NCBI GenBank assembly: GCA_023135545.1
Contig: JAGLSY010000114.1
Location: 1-10,428, forward strand
DNA length: 10,428 nt
Origin: Thermoplasmata archaeon
GTDB lineage: Archaea > Thermoplasmatota > Thermoplasmata > SG8-5 > JAGLSY01
Reading direction: 5' to 3'
Shown here: positions 4,401 through 10,428 of the stretch, in pieces
Layout of the letters: each line of letters begins with the position of its first letter
Position numbering within the stretch: position 1 is the stretch's first letter
Notes under the pieces: generated by a model
Seen by the model: only the letters and a program-made list of their open reading frames with translations
The model's database searches: none
Told to the model about the DNA's origin: nothing
Program-made: the position numbers and the translations under genes

Positions 4401-5153
4401 ATGAAATTTATGGACCTTGAAGGAAAGGCGGCAATCGTTACCGGAGGCACCCGGGGCATAGGCCGTGCTGTTGCCCTGATGCTGGCAAAAGAAGGGTGTG
4501 ATGTGGCCATCAATTACCGGAAGAGCGACGAGGAGGCCAAGTCCTTGGTCAAAGAGATCAAGGCTATTGGAAGAAATGCAATGGCTGTGAAAGCTGATGT
4601 CTCCAGCTACTCGGATGCCGAGAAGATGTTCGAGAAGGTGGTAAAGGAATTCGGACATCTCGAGATACTTGTGAACAATGCCGGAATAAACTGGGACGGC
4701 GTAATATGGAAGATGTCCGAAAAGCAGTTCGATTCCGTGATAGCCACCAACCTCAAGGGATGCTTCAACTACAACAAGCTGGCAGCTATTCATTTTAAAG
4801 ATAATAGGTATGGCAAGATAGTCAACATTTCATCCATAAACGGGTTGAGGGGGAAGTTCGGCCAGATCAATTATACTGCATCGAAAGGCGGTGAAATAGC
4901 CATGACGAAATCATTGGCCAGGGAATTGGGCAAGTTCAACATCAATGTCAACTGCCTATGCCCTGGAATGGTGATGACCGAGATGGCCAAGAGCATTCCC
5001 GCGGAATTCCTCGACAAGGCTATCGATGAAACGGTTCTGGGAAGGATTGCCGAGCCAGAGGATATCGCCAGCGTCGTTATCTTCCTGTGCTCTGACAAAT
5101 CAAAGCACATCACCGGTGAGGTGATCAAAGTGGACGGCGGCCAGTATATCTGA
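4401..5153 (+). CDS. Short-chain dehydrogenase, FabG/BadH-like (probable 3-hydroxyacyl-CoA dehydrogenase)
   Basis: A classical SDR of about 250 residues. The cofactor loop TGGTRGIGRA is near the N-terminus, followed by NNAG, the catalytic serine in NISSINGLRG, and the YTASK catalytic Tyr/Lys pair; the PGMV-x-T and C-terminal ITGEVIKVDGGQYI segments are also standard. After the second strand the sequence is NYRKS, with an Arg and no acidic residue, which often goes with NADP(H). It leads an operon with an SCPx thiolase (9 bases downstream) and a DUF35 protein, so oxidation of a 3-hydroxyacyl-CoA is likely; 3-hydroxypimelyl-CoA is the natural candidate given oah nearby, by inference. Starts at GTG 4395, ATG 4401 and ATG 4410 are in frame. 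The last gives the usual MDLEGKAAIVTGG start with GGTGGGG nine bases ahead and may be the true one. Confidence 0.88.
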   Translation: MKFMDLEGKAAIVTGGTRGIGRAVALMLAKEGCDVAINYRKSDEEAKSLVKEIKAIGRNAMAVKADVSSYSDAEKMFEKVVKEFGHLEILVNNAGINWDGVIWKMSEKQFDSVIATNLKGCFNYNKLAAIHFKDNRYGKIVNISSINGLRGKFGQINYTASKGGEIAMTKSLARELGKFNINVNCLCPGMVMTEMAKSIPAEFLDKAIDETVLGRIAEPEDIASVVIFLCSDKSKHITGEVIKVDGGQYI

Positions 5154-5162
5154 GGGATTTGA

Positions 5163-6314
5163 ATGAAGGTAGGTATCGTTGGAGTTGGACACGGAAAGTT
5201 CGGAAGGAGGAGCGATGCCACCGTCCAGGAGCTGGCATTCGAGGCGTTCAAGGCAGCGCTGGAGGATACGAAGAACCTCGAGAGGAAAGATATTGATGCT
5301 GTTATTATCGGCTCTTCACCAGAATATCATAAACAAAGGTCCATACCCGGTGTTATCACCGAATACATCGGGATGAATGACAAGCCTACCTGGCTAACCG
5401 AAGCAGCATGTGCTTCGGCCTCGGCCGCCCTCATGAGTGCGTACATGGCAATAAAATCGGGCCTGCATGACACGGTTCTCGTCCTGGGCGTACAGAAAAT
5501 GACAGAACTTAACACCGCCGAGATCCAGAGCCTGATGGGACGAGTGGGCGATGTCCAATGGGAATCCATCTTCGGAACCACCTTTCCCGGATATTATGCC
5601 ATGTACGCCGCCAAGCACATGAACGTTTACGGAACGACCCCCAAGCAGATGGCCAAGACCGCTGTGAAGAGCCACCATTACGGAGCAATGAACCCCTACG
5701 CCATGTTCCAGAAGGAGATCACCATTGAAAAAGCACTGGCATCCCCCATGGTGGCCGACCCGTTACGGGTTTACGACTGCTGTGCAAATGCGGACGGGGC
5801 CGCGGCCTTGATCCTGACAAAGGACGACCTGGCAAAGGAATTCCATGAAACACCTGTCTGGATAGAGGGGACCGGCTCGGCCTCGGCACCGATATCTGTT
5901 CTCAGGCGACCGGACATGACCTCGATACCCAGCGCGGTGGCTGCCGCCAAGCAGGCCTATAAGATGGCCGGCGTCAAGGCCGGGGATGTGAAGGTGGCGG
6001 ATGTTCACGACTGCTTCACCATCGCGGAGATAATCGCCCTTGAGGATGTCGGTTTCGTCAAGAAAGGCGAGGGCGGCAAGTTCGAGGAGGAGGGCCAGAC
6101 CTACATCGGCGGCAAACATCCGGTCAATGTGGATGGCGGCCTGAAGTCAAAGGGACATCCGGTTGGAGCAACCGGGGCTTCGCAGACCGTGGAGATAGTG
6201 AAGCAGGTGAGGGGCGAGGCCGGAAAAAGGCAGGTGGAAGGTGCGGATATCGGTCTGACACACAATGTCGGCGGCATAGGCCAGTACTGCTTTGTAAACA
6301 TATACGGGAGGTAA
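5163..6314 (+). CDS. SCPx/archaeal-type thiolase (acyl-CoA C-acyltransferase)
   Basis: The 383-residue protein is a thiolase-fold enzyme of the sterol-carrier-protein-x/archaeal type. The nucleophilic cysteine is Cys83 in TEAACASASAAL. The segments CCANADGAAALILT (near 205), VHDCFTIAEIIALE (near 280), GHPVGATGASQT with His332, and the C-terminal THNVGGIGQYC complete the active site. Many members of this family need or accompany a DUF35 partner, and one follows four bases downstream. Within the operon it would cleave the 3-oxoacyl-CoA made by the dehydrogenase, for example 3-oxopimelyl-CoA to glutaryl-CoA plus acetyl-CoA. That substrate is inferred from the benzoyl-CoA genes around it; acetoacetyl-CoA thiolysis or synthesis for the mevalonate route is the main alternative, though no HMG-CoA synthase is present here. 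ATG 5163 follows a GAGGGA site. Confidence 0.9.
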   Translation: MKVGIVGVGHGKFGRRSDATVQELAFEAFKAALEDTKNLERKDIDAVIIGSSPEYHKQRSIPGVITEYIGMNDKPTWLTEAACASASAALMSAYMAIKSGLHDTVLVLGVQKMTELNTAEIQSLMGRVGDVQWESIFGTTFPGYYAMYAAKHMNVYGTTPKQMAKTAVKSHHYGAMNPYAMFQKEITIEKALASPMVADPLRVYDCCANADGAAALILTKDDLAKEFHETPVWIEGTGSASAPISVLRRPDMTSIPSAVAAAKQAYKMAGVKAGDVKVADVHDCFTIAEIIALEDVGFVKKGEGGKFEEEGQTYIGGKHPVNVDGGLKSKGHPVGATGASQTVEIVKQVRGEAGKRQVEGADIGLTHNVGGIGQYCFVNIYGR

Positions 6315-6318
6315 TCGA

Positions 6319-6738
6319 ATGCCGTTCAGATACTTTGGAAAGATAAATTACACCCCCTACACGAAAGTTGCCGAATTCGCCGATGAGCTTCACAAAGGCA
6401 ATCTGGTAGGTTCCAAATGCAATGATTGCGGTGAGAAGAGCTTTCCACCCAGGGCCGACTGTGCCAATTGCATGAGCGGCGATTTCAAATTGGTCAAGGT
6501 CAAGCCAAATGGCACCCTGGTAACCTTCACCACCATTCATTCTCCGCCAGACGGATTCGAAGATATCGCACCCTACACCCTTGGTCTGGTTGACCTGGAA
6601 GAAGGTGGCCGACTTCTTTCATGGTTCGAGAACACGGAGCCAGAGGATATCAAGATCGGGATGAAGGTCAAAGTAATTCCAAAGATATTCGAGGAAATTG
6701 AAGAGATTAAGCTGTATTATGCGCTTGAGAAGGAGTGA
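6319..6738 (+). CDS. DUF35 zinc-ribbon/OB-fold acyl-CoA-binding protein
   Basis: A 139-residue COG1545-type protein. Residues 1-30 form the N-terminal helical part, C34-x2-C37 and C48-x2-C51 a rubredoxin-like zinc ribbon, and residues about 58-135 an OB fold with the typical GTLVTFTTIHSPPDGFEDIA, PYTLGLVDLEEGGRLLS and KIGMKVKVIPK strands. In archaea these proteins assemble with SCPx-like thiolases (and HMG-CoA synthase), and are thought to bind the CoA part and channel the acyl intermediate. The gene starts four bases after the thiolase stop, with GGGAGG (6306-6311) inside the end of the thiolase gene, so expression as one complex is very likely. It ends the operon; the next gene is convergent, 10 bases away. 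Confidence 0.9.
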   Translation: MPFRYFGKINYTPYTKVAEFADELHKGNLVGSKCNDCGEKSFPPRADCANCMSGDFKLVKVKPNGTLVTFTTIHSPPDGFEDIAPYTLGLVDLEEGGRLLSWFENTEPEDIKIGMKVKVIPKIFEEIEEIKLYYALEKE

Positions 6739-6748
6739 GGGAAGCGCA

Positions 6749-7159
6749 TCACAAATATTTGCTCAGGATTTTTCCCAACCTTTTCTTAACTTTTGGGTCG
6801 GAGAGATGGTAATCATCTGGCATTCCATCCTTAGATTTACTGCCAGCTATTAACTTAAGAGTTGATAATCCGCCGGCAATTCCTGCATATCCAAGCTTTT
6901 TTACGAGCTTATTTCTTTGAAAAATCAAGATTGTCGGCACAATCTCAACTTTAAACTCTTCTCTGAAGTTTGAGTTCTTGCTAATATCAATTTTCCCGAA
7001 GCCAGCTTTATTACCGAACTCATTAGAAAGCTCATTGATTATGACATCAACAGATTTACATGGCAGGCACATAGGAGTGTAGCAATCAACCATAAAAACC
7101 GAGTTGTCCTCAATGATTTTCTTATAATTCTCATCTGAAAGCTCGAAGACCTCGGCCAT
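6749..7159 (-). CDS. Thioredoxin-family protein with CLPC motif
   Basis: The 136-residue protein has a thioredoxin fold: strand VFMVDCYTP (21-29), the redox motif C31-L-P-C34, strand AGFGKIDISK, and the cis-proline segment EIVPTILIFQ with Pro75, then KLVKKLGYAG. The active site is CLPC rather than the thioredoxin CGPC, and a C-terminal extension of some 30 residues (SKSKDGMPDDYHLSDPKVKK onwards) is longer than in ordinary thioredoxins. No signal peptide is seen, so it is cytoplasmic, probably a thiol-disulfide reductase or oxidant-response protein. The ATG at 7159 follows GGTGAT at 7168-7173. It is clearly A/T-richer than the catabolic genes on both sides, and stands alone with its own promoter containing repeats. 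A direct role in aromatic degradation is not suggested by the sequence. Confidence 0.85.
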   Translation of the reverse strand: MAEVFELSDENYKKIIEDNSVFMVDCYTPMCLPCKSVDVIINELSNEFGNKAGFGKIDISKNSNFREEFKVEIVPTILIFQRNKLVKKLGYAGIAGGLSTLKLIAGSKSKDGMPDDYHLSDPKVKKRLGKILSKYL

Positions 7160-7180
7160 ATTTCAACATCACCATGTTTT

Positions 7181-7237
7181 GATATAAATATTTCGGTATC
7201 TTGATAGTACTGTATCTTGATATGAGTATATTATCAA
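7181..7237 (-). promoter_or_regulatory. Promoter region of the thioredoxin-like gene with direct and inverted TTGATA repeats
   Basis: On the minus strand TTTATATC (7181-7188) is a likely TATA box. Upstream of it the 11-base GTATCTTGATA occurs twice, at 7196-7206 and 7212-7222, a 16-base period. The second copy also begins an inverted repeat, TTGATA (7217-7222) and TATCAA (7232-7237), nine bases apart. The TATA box sits within 15 bases of these sites, so they are candidate operators. The rest of 7160-7343 holds no gene I can support. Confidence 0.4.
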
Positions 7238-7343
7238 CCCACATCAAGAACATCTCCCGGAACAGGCAGGATGAAAGATAGACTAACAGAACCGCCAAGT
7301 TGGAGGTGTGCCCTATAACCCATGGAGTTTTTAATCCCCTTCC

Positions 7344-7739
7344 CTAATCCAGTATTGTTTCAAATACCTTCCAATAATATTCCGGCAGCCTATCCGGCCT
7401 GCCCTCATCATTTACATAAACATGGGTGGTGTACCCCTCTCCCACGAGGGTCTGGGTGCCGTCCTCCTCGATCCTATAGACCTCGGACATTATCTTGAAT
7501 GACTTGTCCTTCACATCATCGAACCAGGAATGAACTTCCAAAAGGTCGTCAAAGAAGGTGGGTGCCGGATACCTGCAGTGTGTCTCGACTATCGGAATAT
7601 CCCTTTGATAGGGTATGCCCAGTTCCCTGAACATCTCCATCTTCCCGACCTCGAAATAATGAAGGAAGCTACCATAATAAATCACTTCGGCTGCATCGGT
7701 CTCGCAGTATCTTGCCCTGAACCTTGTTTTGAACTTCAT
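7344..7739 (-). CDS. 4-hydroxybenzoyl-CoA thioesterase-like hotdog acyl-CoA thioesterase
   Basis: A 131-residue single hotdog domain. The signature is at the N-terminus: RARYCETDAAEVIYYGSFLH with Asp15 as the likely catalytic residue, then YFEVGKMEMFRELG; later strands VETHCRYPAPTFFDDLLEV and GEGYTTHVYVNDEGRP are typical. It would hydrolyse an acyl-CoA, aromatic or alicyclic by context, for instance to release CoA from stalled benzoyl-CoA intermediates. The frame extends upstream to a TTG at 7793, but the ATG at 7739 gives the family's normal start and has GAGGGA about eight bases ahead. It follows oah by 64 bases on the same strand and is probably co-transcribed. Exact substrate cannot be read from the sequence. 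Confidence 0.85.
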   Translation of the reverse strand: MKFKTRFRARYCETDAAEVIYYGSFLHYFEVGKMEMFRELGIPYQRDIPIVETHCRYPAPTFFDDLLEVHSWFDDVKDKSFKIMSEVYRIEEDGTQTLVGEGYTTHVYVNDEGRPDRLPEYYWKVFETILD

Positions 7740-7803
7740 ATTATCTTCCCTCGTGATAGGTCTTTTTTTCCCCAGTGGTAAATGGATTTTCAAGCGACAG
7801 GAA

Positions 7804-8934
7804 TCATTCCTGGGGCTTGCCCAGCACCTCTTCTATGAGCTCGTCATCGAACTCCCGGCCTTCTGCCAATAGCTTCCTGTACTTGATGAAATCTATGACA
7901 TCGGTTCCTGTCAGCTTTTTGGTGTTGAAGGCATGGAAGCCCAGAAGGGCCTCTGTCTGCATGTTGGCTGCCAGCCAGTGCCGGTTCGCTATCTTCGCCT
8001 GGTCCCAGAAGAATTTCTTCTTGGTCCTTACGCCGTCTATGGATTTGATGAGGCATCCGGGCATCAGATTTGTGAAGGTCCATACGATGTCGTTCACGGC
8101 CTTGTCCAGGAGTTCGAAATCTACCGGAGTGGATTTGATTATCTCCCTTGCCTGCTTCATCTCCTCGCCCTTCAGCATGTCGCCGTAGACAATCTCCCCG
8201 TCCTCCACATATTTGTCGATGATGACAGAGGGATTTTTTATGAACTGGCCGTCCTTCTTCAGGACCGGGGCAACTTTCGTGACCAAGCCCAGCCGCTTCA
8301 TCTTGTACGCCGACCACATCTCGCATGACACGCAGTTCCACATGGCATCCTCGATCCCCAGATACCAGGGAAGGAAGTCTGTCGACCCACCATCCGGTGC
8401 CGAGCCGTGTTTCGGGCCGGCCTGTCCGAATATCGCAAGGTCGGAGGTTACAGTGGTATCGCAGGCCATGCCTATCTCCTGGCCGCCCGCAATGCGCATT
8501 CCGTTAACCCTGCATATCACCGGCTTCTTGCACATGAGAATGCTGTCTACCATCGCATTGAACAGGTCCATGTAGGCCCCGTATTCTGATGGTCTACCGG
8601 CATAATACTCGGCATATTCCTTCGTGTTCCCTCCGGTGCAGAACGCCTTGTCGCCTTCAGCTGTAAATATCACTGCCACAACGGTGCGGTCCATCGACGC
8701 TTTGGAAAATCCGGCTATAACTCCTTTCACCATCTCGGTGGTGTACGAGTTGTACTGCCTGGGATTGTTAAGAATTATCCAGGCTGTGTTCAGTCCTTCG
8801 ACGATGTTCCCATCCGGATCCAGAACAGGTCTCAATTCATATTTCGTGCACGGCGGCTCGGTTCCAAAATGCTCATCTCCCCACAGGTCGTGGTCTTTCA
8901 GGCCATCATCCCTCGGTAACCAATCTAATGACAT
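7804..8934 (-). CDS. oah: 6-oxocyclohex-1-ene-1-carbonyl-CoA hydrolase (ring-opening)
   Basis: The 376-residue crotonase-superfamily protein is longer than ordinary enoyl-CoA hydratases and matches Oah/BamA throughout: CTGGNTKEYAEYYAGRPSEY (about 99-118), KKPVICRVNGMRIAGGQEIG (136-155) with the oxyanion-hole glycines, and IFGQAGPKHGSAPDGGSTDF (168-187). It adds water and cleaves the ring of 6-oxocyclohex-1-ene-1-carbonyl-CoA to give 3-hydroxypimelyl-CoA, the committed ring-opening step and a known marker for anaerobic aromatic degradation. The ATG at 8934 is preferred over the TTG three bases upstream because AGGAGG at 8941-8946 is six bases away. It is divergent from had across a 120-base promoter region, and leads a two-gene unit with the thioesterase. 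Confidence 0.95.
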   Translation of the reverse strand: MSLDWLPRDDGLKDHDLWGDEHFGTEPPCTKYELRPVLDPDGNIVEGLNTAWIILNNPRQYNSYTTEMVKGVIAGFSKASMDRTVVAVIFTAEGDKAFCTGGNTKEYAEYYAGRPSEYGAYMDLFNAMVDSILMCKKPVICRVNGMRIAGGQEIGMACDTTVTSDLAIFGQAGPKHGSAPDGGSTDFLPWYLGIEDAMWNCVSCEMWSAYKMKRLGLVTKVAPVLKKDGQFIKNPSVIIDKYVEDGEIVYGDMLKGEEMKQAREIIKSTPVDFELLDKAVNDIVWTFTNLMPGCLIKSIDGVRTKKKFFWDQAKIANRHWLAANMQTEALLGFHAFNTKKLTGTDVIDFIKYRKLLAEGREFDDELIEEVLGKPQE

Positions 8935-8966
8935 CAAATTCCTCCTTAACCCCCTAACTGTATCGG

Positions 8967-8977
8967 ATTATAAATAA
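8967..8977 (-). promoter_or_regulatory. TATA box of oah
   Basis: On the minus strand ATTTATAAT (reverse of 8968-8976) sits about 25 bases ahead of a predicted start near 8947, giving a leader of roughly a dozen bases that just includes the AGGAGG ribosome site. Confidence 0.5.
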
Positions 8978-9014
8978 TTTTAAGTCTAATAAACTGAAAA
9001 AGCCAAATCCCGAA

Positions 9015-9024
9015 AATTTTATAG
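9015..9024 (+). promoter_or_regulatory. TATA box of had-dch
   Basis: AATTTTATAG lies about 25 bases ahead of 9044. The message would begin at or just after the first in-frame ATG (9043), leaving GAGGGAG as the ribosome site for the second ATG at 9058. The two TATA boxes, for oah and had, are back to back about 48 bases apart. Confidence 0.5.
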
Positions 9025-9057
9025 GGGTTAAAATCATTCAAAATGTTGAGGGAGATC

Positions 9058-10266
9058 ATGAAGGCCGCTGTTTTGTATGAAAAGGAAGATTTGAGGATTA
9101 TAGAGGATTTTGAAGAGCCAGTCATGGGAGATGACGATGTTCTCATAGGGCCTAAGAGCACTGGCCTGTGCAGCACCGACCGCAGTTTGTACAGGGGTTT
9201 CGTGCCCTTTAAACCACCCCTTATATTGGGTCATGAAATTTCTGGAACCATCAAAGAGGTTGGCTCCTCCGTGGACAGCCTGGCCGTGGGCGACCACGTG
9301 ATAATCCCACCGGTTTATCCGGGCTGTGACGATGAGAGCTGTGCTCCATGCCGGGAGGGGTTGACCAACAGGTGCAAGAGGTCGGTCTTCATCGGCCACG
9401 GTGTGCATGGGGGCAATGCCGAGCTTATCGCGGCCCCGGCCAGATATTCGTTCCTTGTGGACAAGAAGGTTCCTCTGGACGAGGTCTGCATAGTGCCGGA
9501 TGCGGTCTCCACCCCTTTCCACGCACTGAAGAGCAGGTCGATGCCAATGCATATTTTAGTGAAGCACATGGGCAAGTTCAAGAACATGGCAGGGGGGCAT
9601 CAGGCCGGAGAGGCGAAGGGCCATCCGGAAGGCCACCACTGGCTCAATGGTAAGAATGTGGTAGTGTTCGGTGTCGGCGGTGTCGGAGGCCCGACAATAA
9701 ACCTGGCGGCGAAGTACTTCAAGGCCAAGAACGTGGTTGCGGTTGATATTTTTGACAATAAACTCGAGCTGGCCGGCAAATTGGGTGCCACCCAGACGGT
9801 CAACTCATCCAAATACTTCGAGGACAACGGCATTGAACTGAAGGAACTTGGCGGAAGGGACAGGTCGAAGGCATTATCAGGCCTCGCCAAGCACATCTCA
9901 TCACACCTGGCTGAGGATAAATTCCAGGTGGATTTGGTCATGGATTGTTCAGGAGTCCCGGACACTTTTGCGGTGGGAATTGAGACTGTGAGCAAGAACA
10001 GAACCCTGGTTCAGGTCGGCTGGCCCCCGAGGCCTGTTGCCGGATTCTTGAATCAGAAGGTGATGGACAAGTACCTCACCATAACCGGGACCTGGGCATG
10101 CCCGATGAATGAAATGACCGAATGTGTTGAAGCTGTCGAAGCCGGGCTGGTAGACCTGAACCTGTTGGTCACCAACAAGGATTATTCACTGGACCAGTTC
10201 GTGGATGCCATCCATGATCTGGAAGCAGGAAAGATACTGGGCAGGGCGACAATATCCATCAATTGA
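9058..10266 (+). CDS. had: 6-hydroxycyclohex-1-ene-1-carbonyl-CoA dehydrogenase (Had), with a His-rich insertion
   Basis: A zinc-dependent medium-chain alcohol dehydrogenase of 402 residues. Catalytic-zinc residues are Cys38 (GLCSTD) and His59-Glu60 (GHE); the structural zinc site is Cys90, 95, 98 and 106. The stretch VPDAVSTPFHAL (146-157) matches Had of the Thauera type. The Rossmann loop is GVGGVGG (205-211), followed by VDIFDNK, whose Asp suits NAD+. It oxidises the alcohol to 6-oxocyclohex-1-ene-1-carbonyl-CoA, the substrate of the divergent oah. Between about 161 and 196 lies a Gly- and His-rich segment with six histidines, some 30 residues longer than the link expected in this family, accounting for the extra length. 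ATG 9058 gives the usual MKAAVLYE start with GAGGGAG ahead; an in-frame ATG at 9043 adds five residues. A crotonase gene follows after 10 bases. Confidence 0.9.
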   Translation: MKAAVLYEKEDLRIIEDFEEPVMGDDDVLIGPKSTGLCSTDRSLYRGFVPFKPPLILGHEISGTIKEVGSSVDSLAVGDHVIIPPVYPGCDDESCAPCREGLTNRCKRSVFIGHGVHGGNAELIAAPARYSFLVDKKVPLDEVCIVPDAVSTPFHALKSRSMPMHILVKHMGKFKNMAGGHQAGEAKGHPEGHHWLNGKNVVVFGVGGVGGPTINLAAKYFKAKNVVAVDIFDNKLELAGKLGATQTVNSSKYFEDNGIELKELGGRDRSKALSGLAKHISSHLAEDKFQVDLVMDCSGVPDTFAVGIETVSKNRTLVQVGWPPRPVAGFLNQKVMDKYLTITGTWACPMNEMTECVEAVEAGLVDLNLLVTNKDYSLDQFVDAIHDLEAGKILGRATISIN

Positions 10267-10276
10267 AGGTGATAAT

Positions 10277-10428
10277 ATGAGTTATGAAACATTGATAGTC
10301 GAAGAGAGAGAGAAAATGGGAAGGATAACGTTCAACAAACCACCGCTGAATGTCTTGAACATTCAGATGATGAAGGAGATCAACACCGCTTTAACCGGAT
10401 TCATCGGAAAGAACCTGAAGGCCGTGGT
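10277..10428 (+). CDS. dch: Crotonase-family protein, probably cyclohexa-1,5-diene-1-carbonyl-CoA hydratase (partial, runs off right edge)
   Basis: Only the first 50 residues are present: MSYETLIVEEREKMGRITFN, then KPPLNVLNIQMMKEINTALT and a start of the next strand, GKNLKAVV. The E-x-x-G-x-I-T-F-N-K-P-P-x-N-V-L-N pattern is the first strand and turn of enoyl-CoA hydratase/isomerase proteins, and the NVLNI-x-MM form is what I associate with dienoyl-CoA hydratases of the benzoyl-CoA pathway. That enzyme adds water to the product of benzoyl-CoA reductase to form the substrate of Had. The oxyanion-hole residues and the rest of the protein lie beyond the window, so a general enoyl-CoA hydratase is not excluded. 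It begins 10 bases after the had stop, with GGTGA as its ribosome site. Confidence 0.75.
   Translation, partial: MSYETLIVEEREKMGRITFNKPPLNVLNIQMMKEINTALTGFIGKNLKAV

Noticed and set aside
7223..7282. Plus-strand 19-codon frame MSILSTHIKNISRNRQDER just upstream of the thioredoxin-like gene.
   Set aside because: Too short, no ribosome site, and it overlaps the repeats; no evidence of coding.
7844..8341. Minus-strand 165-codon frame within oah.
   Set aside because: Out-of-frame reading inside oah, rich in Arg, Gly, His and Gln as expected of a shifted G+C-rich gene.

Overview
The window looks archaeal. Several genes have an A/T-rich TATA-type promoter about 25 bases ahead of the expected transcript start, leaders are very short or absent, and several genes carry GGTG- or GGAGG-type ribosome sites. 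The gene content (DUF35 OB-fold protein beside an SCPx-type thiolase, a DUF2080 protein, small ribbon-helix-helix proteins) also fits archaea. A euryarchaeal or Thermoplasmatota-like lineage is a guess; the sequence does not settle it.

The main content is an anaerobic aromatic-degradation locus of the benzoyl-CoA type. On the left, on the minus strand, lie benzoyl-CoA reductase subunits C and B (B runs off the left edge). Ahead of them, in the same direction and closely spaced, are a GNAT acetyltransferase and a 47-residue DUF2080/AbrB-like protein. On the right are the three ring-modifying enzymes: 6-oxocyclohex-1-ene-1-carbonyl-CoA hydrolase (oah/bamA, minus strand), and, divergently, a 6-hydroxycyclohex-1-ene-1-carbonyl-CoA dehydrogenase (had) followed by the start of a crotonase-family gene that is probably the dienoyl-CoA hydratase (dch), cut by the right edge. 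Together they would take benzoyl-CoA through the dienoyl-, hydroxyenoyl- and oxoenoyl-CoA to 3-hydroxypimelyl-CoA. A plus-strand operon in the middle (short-chain dehydrogenase, SCPx-type thiolase, DUF35 zinc-ribbon/OB protein) is well suited to the next steps, oxidation and thiolysis of 3-hydroxypimelyl-CoA to glutaryl-CoA and acetyl-CoA; this assignment is inferred. A hotdog thioesterase sits downstream of oah and a thioredoxin-like gene lies between the two blocks.

From about 2180 to 4390 the catabolic genes are interrupted by an A/T-rich stretch of small accessory genes: a zinc-ribbon ORF, a ribbon-helix-helix protein, a ribbon-helix-helix/zinc-ribbon fusion, a tRNA-like sequence with a damaged anticodon arm, a dodecin, a possible winged-helix protein and a ribbon-helix-helix frame without a usable start. 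No integrase, transposase or CRISPR array is visible. Several short repeats and inverted repeats sit exactly in promoter positions and are candidate operators. No stretch longer than 300 bases lacks a gene; the largest gene-poor gaps are 3087-3331, 3545-3778, 2565-2756 and 7160-7343.
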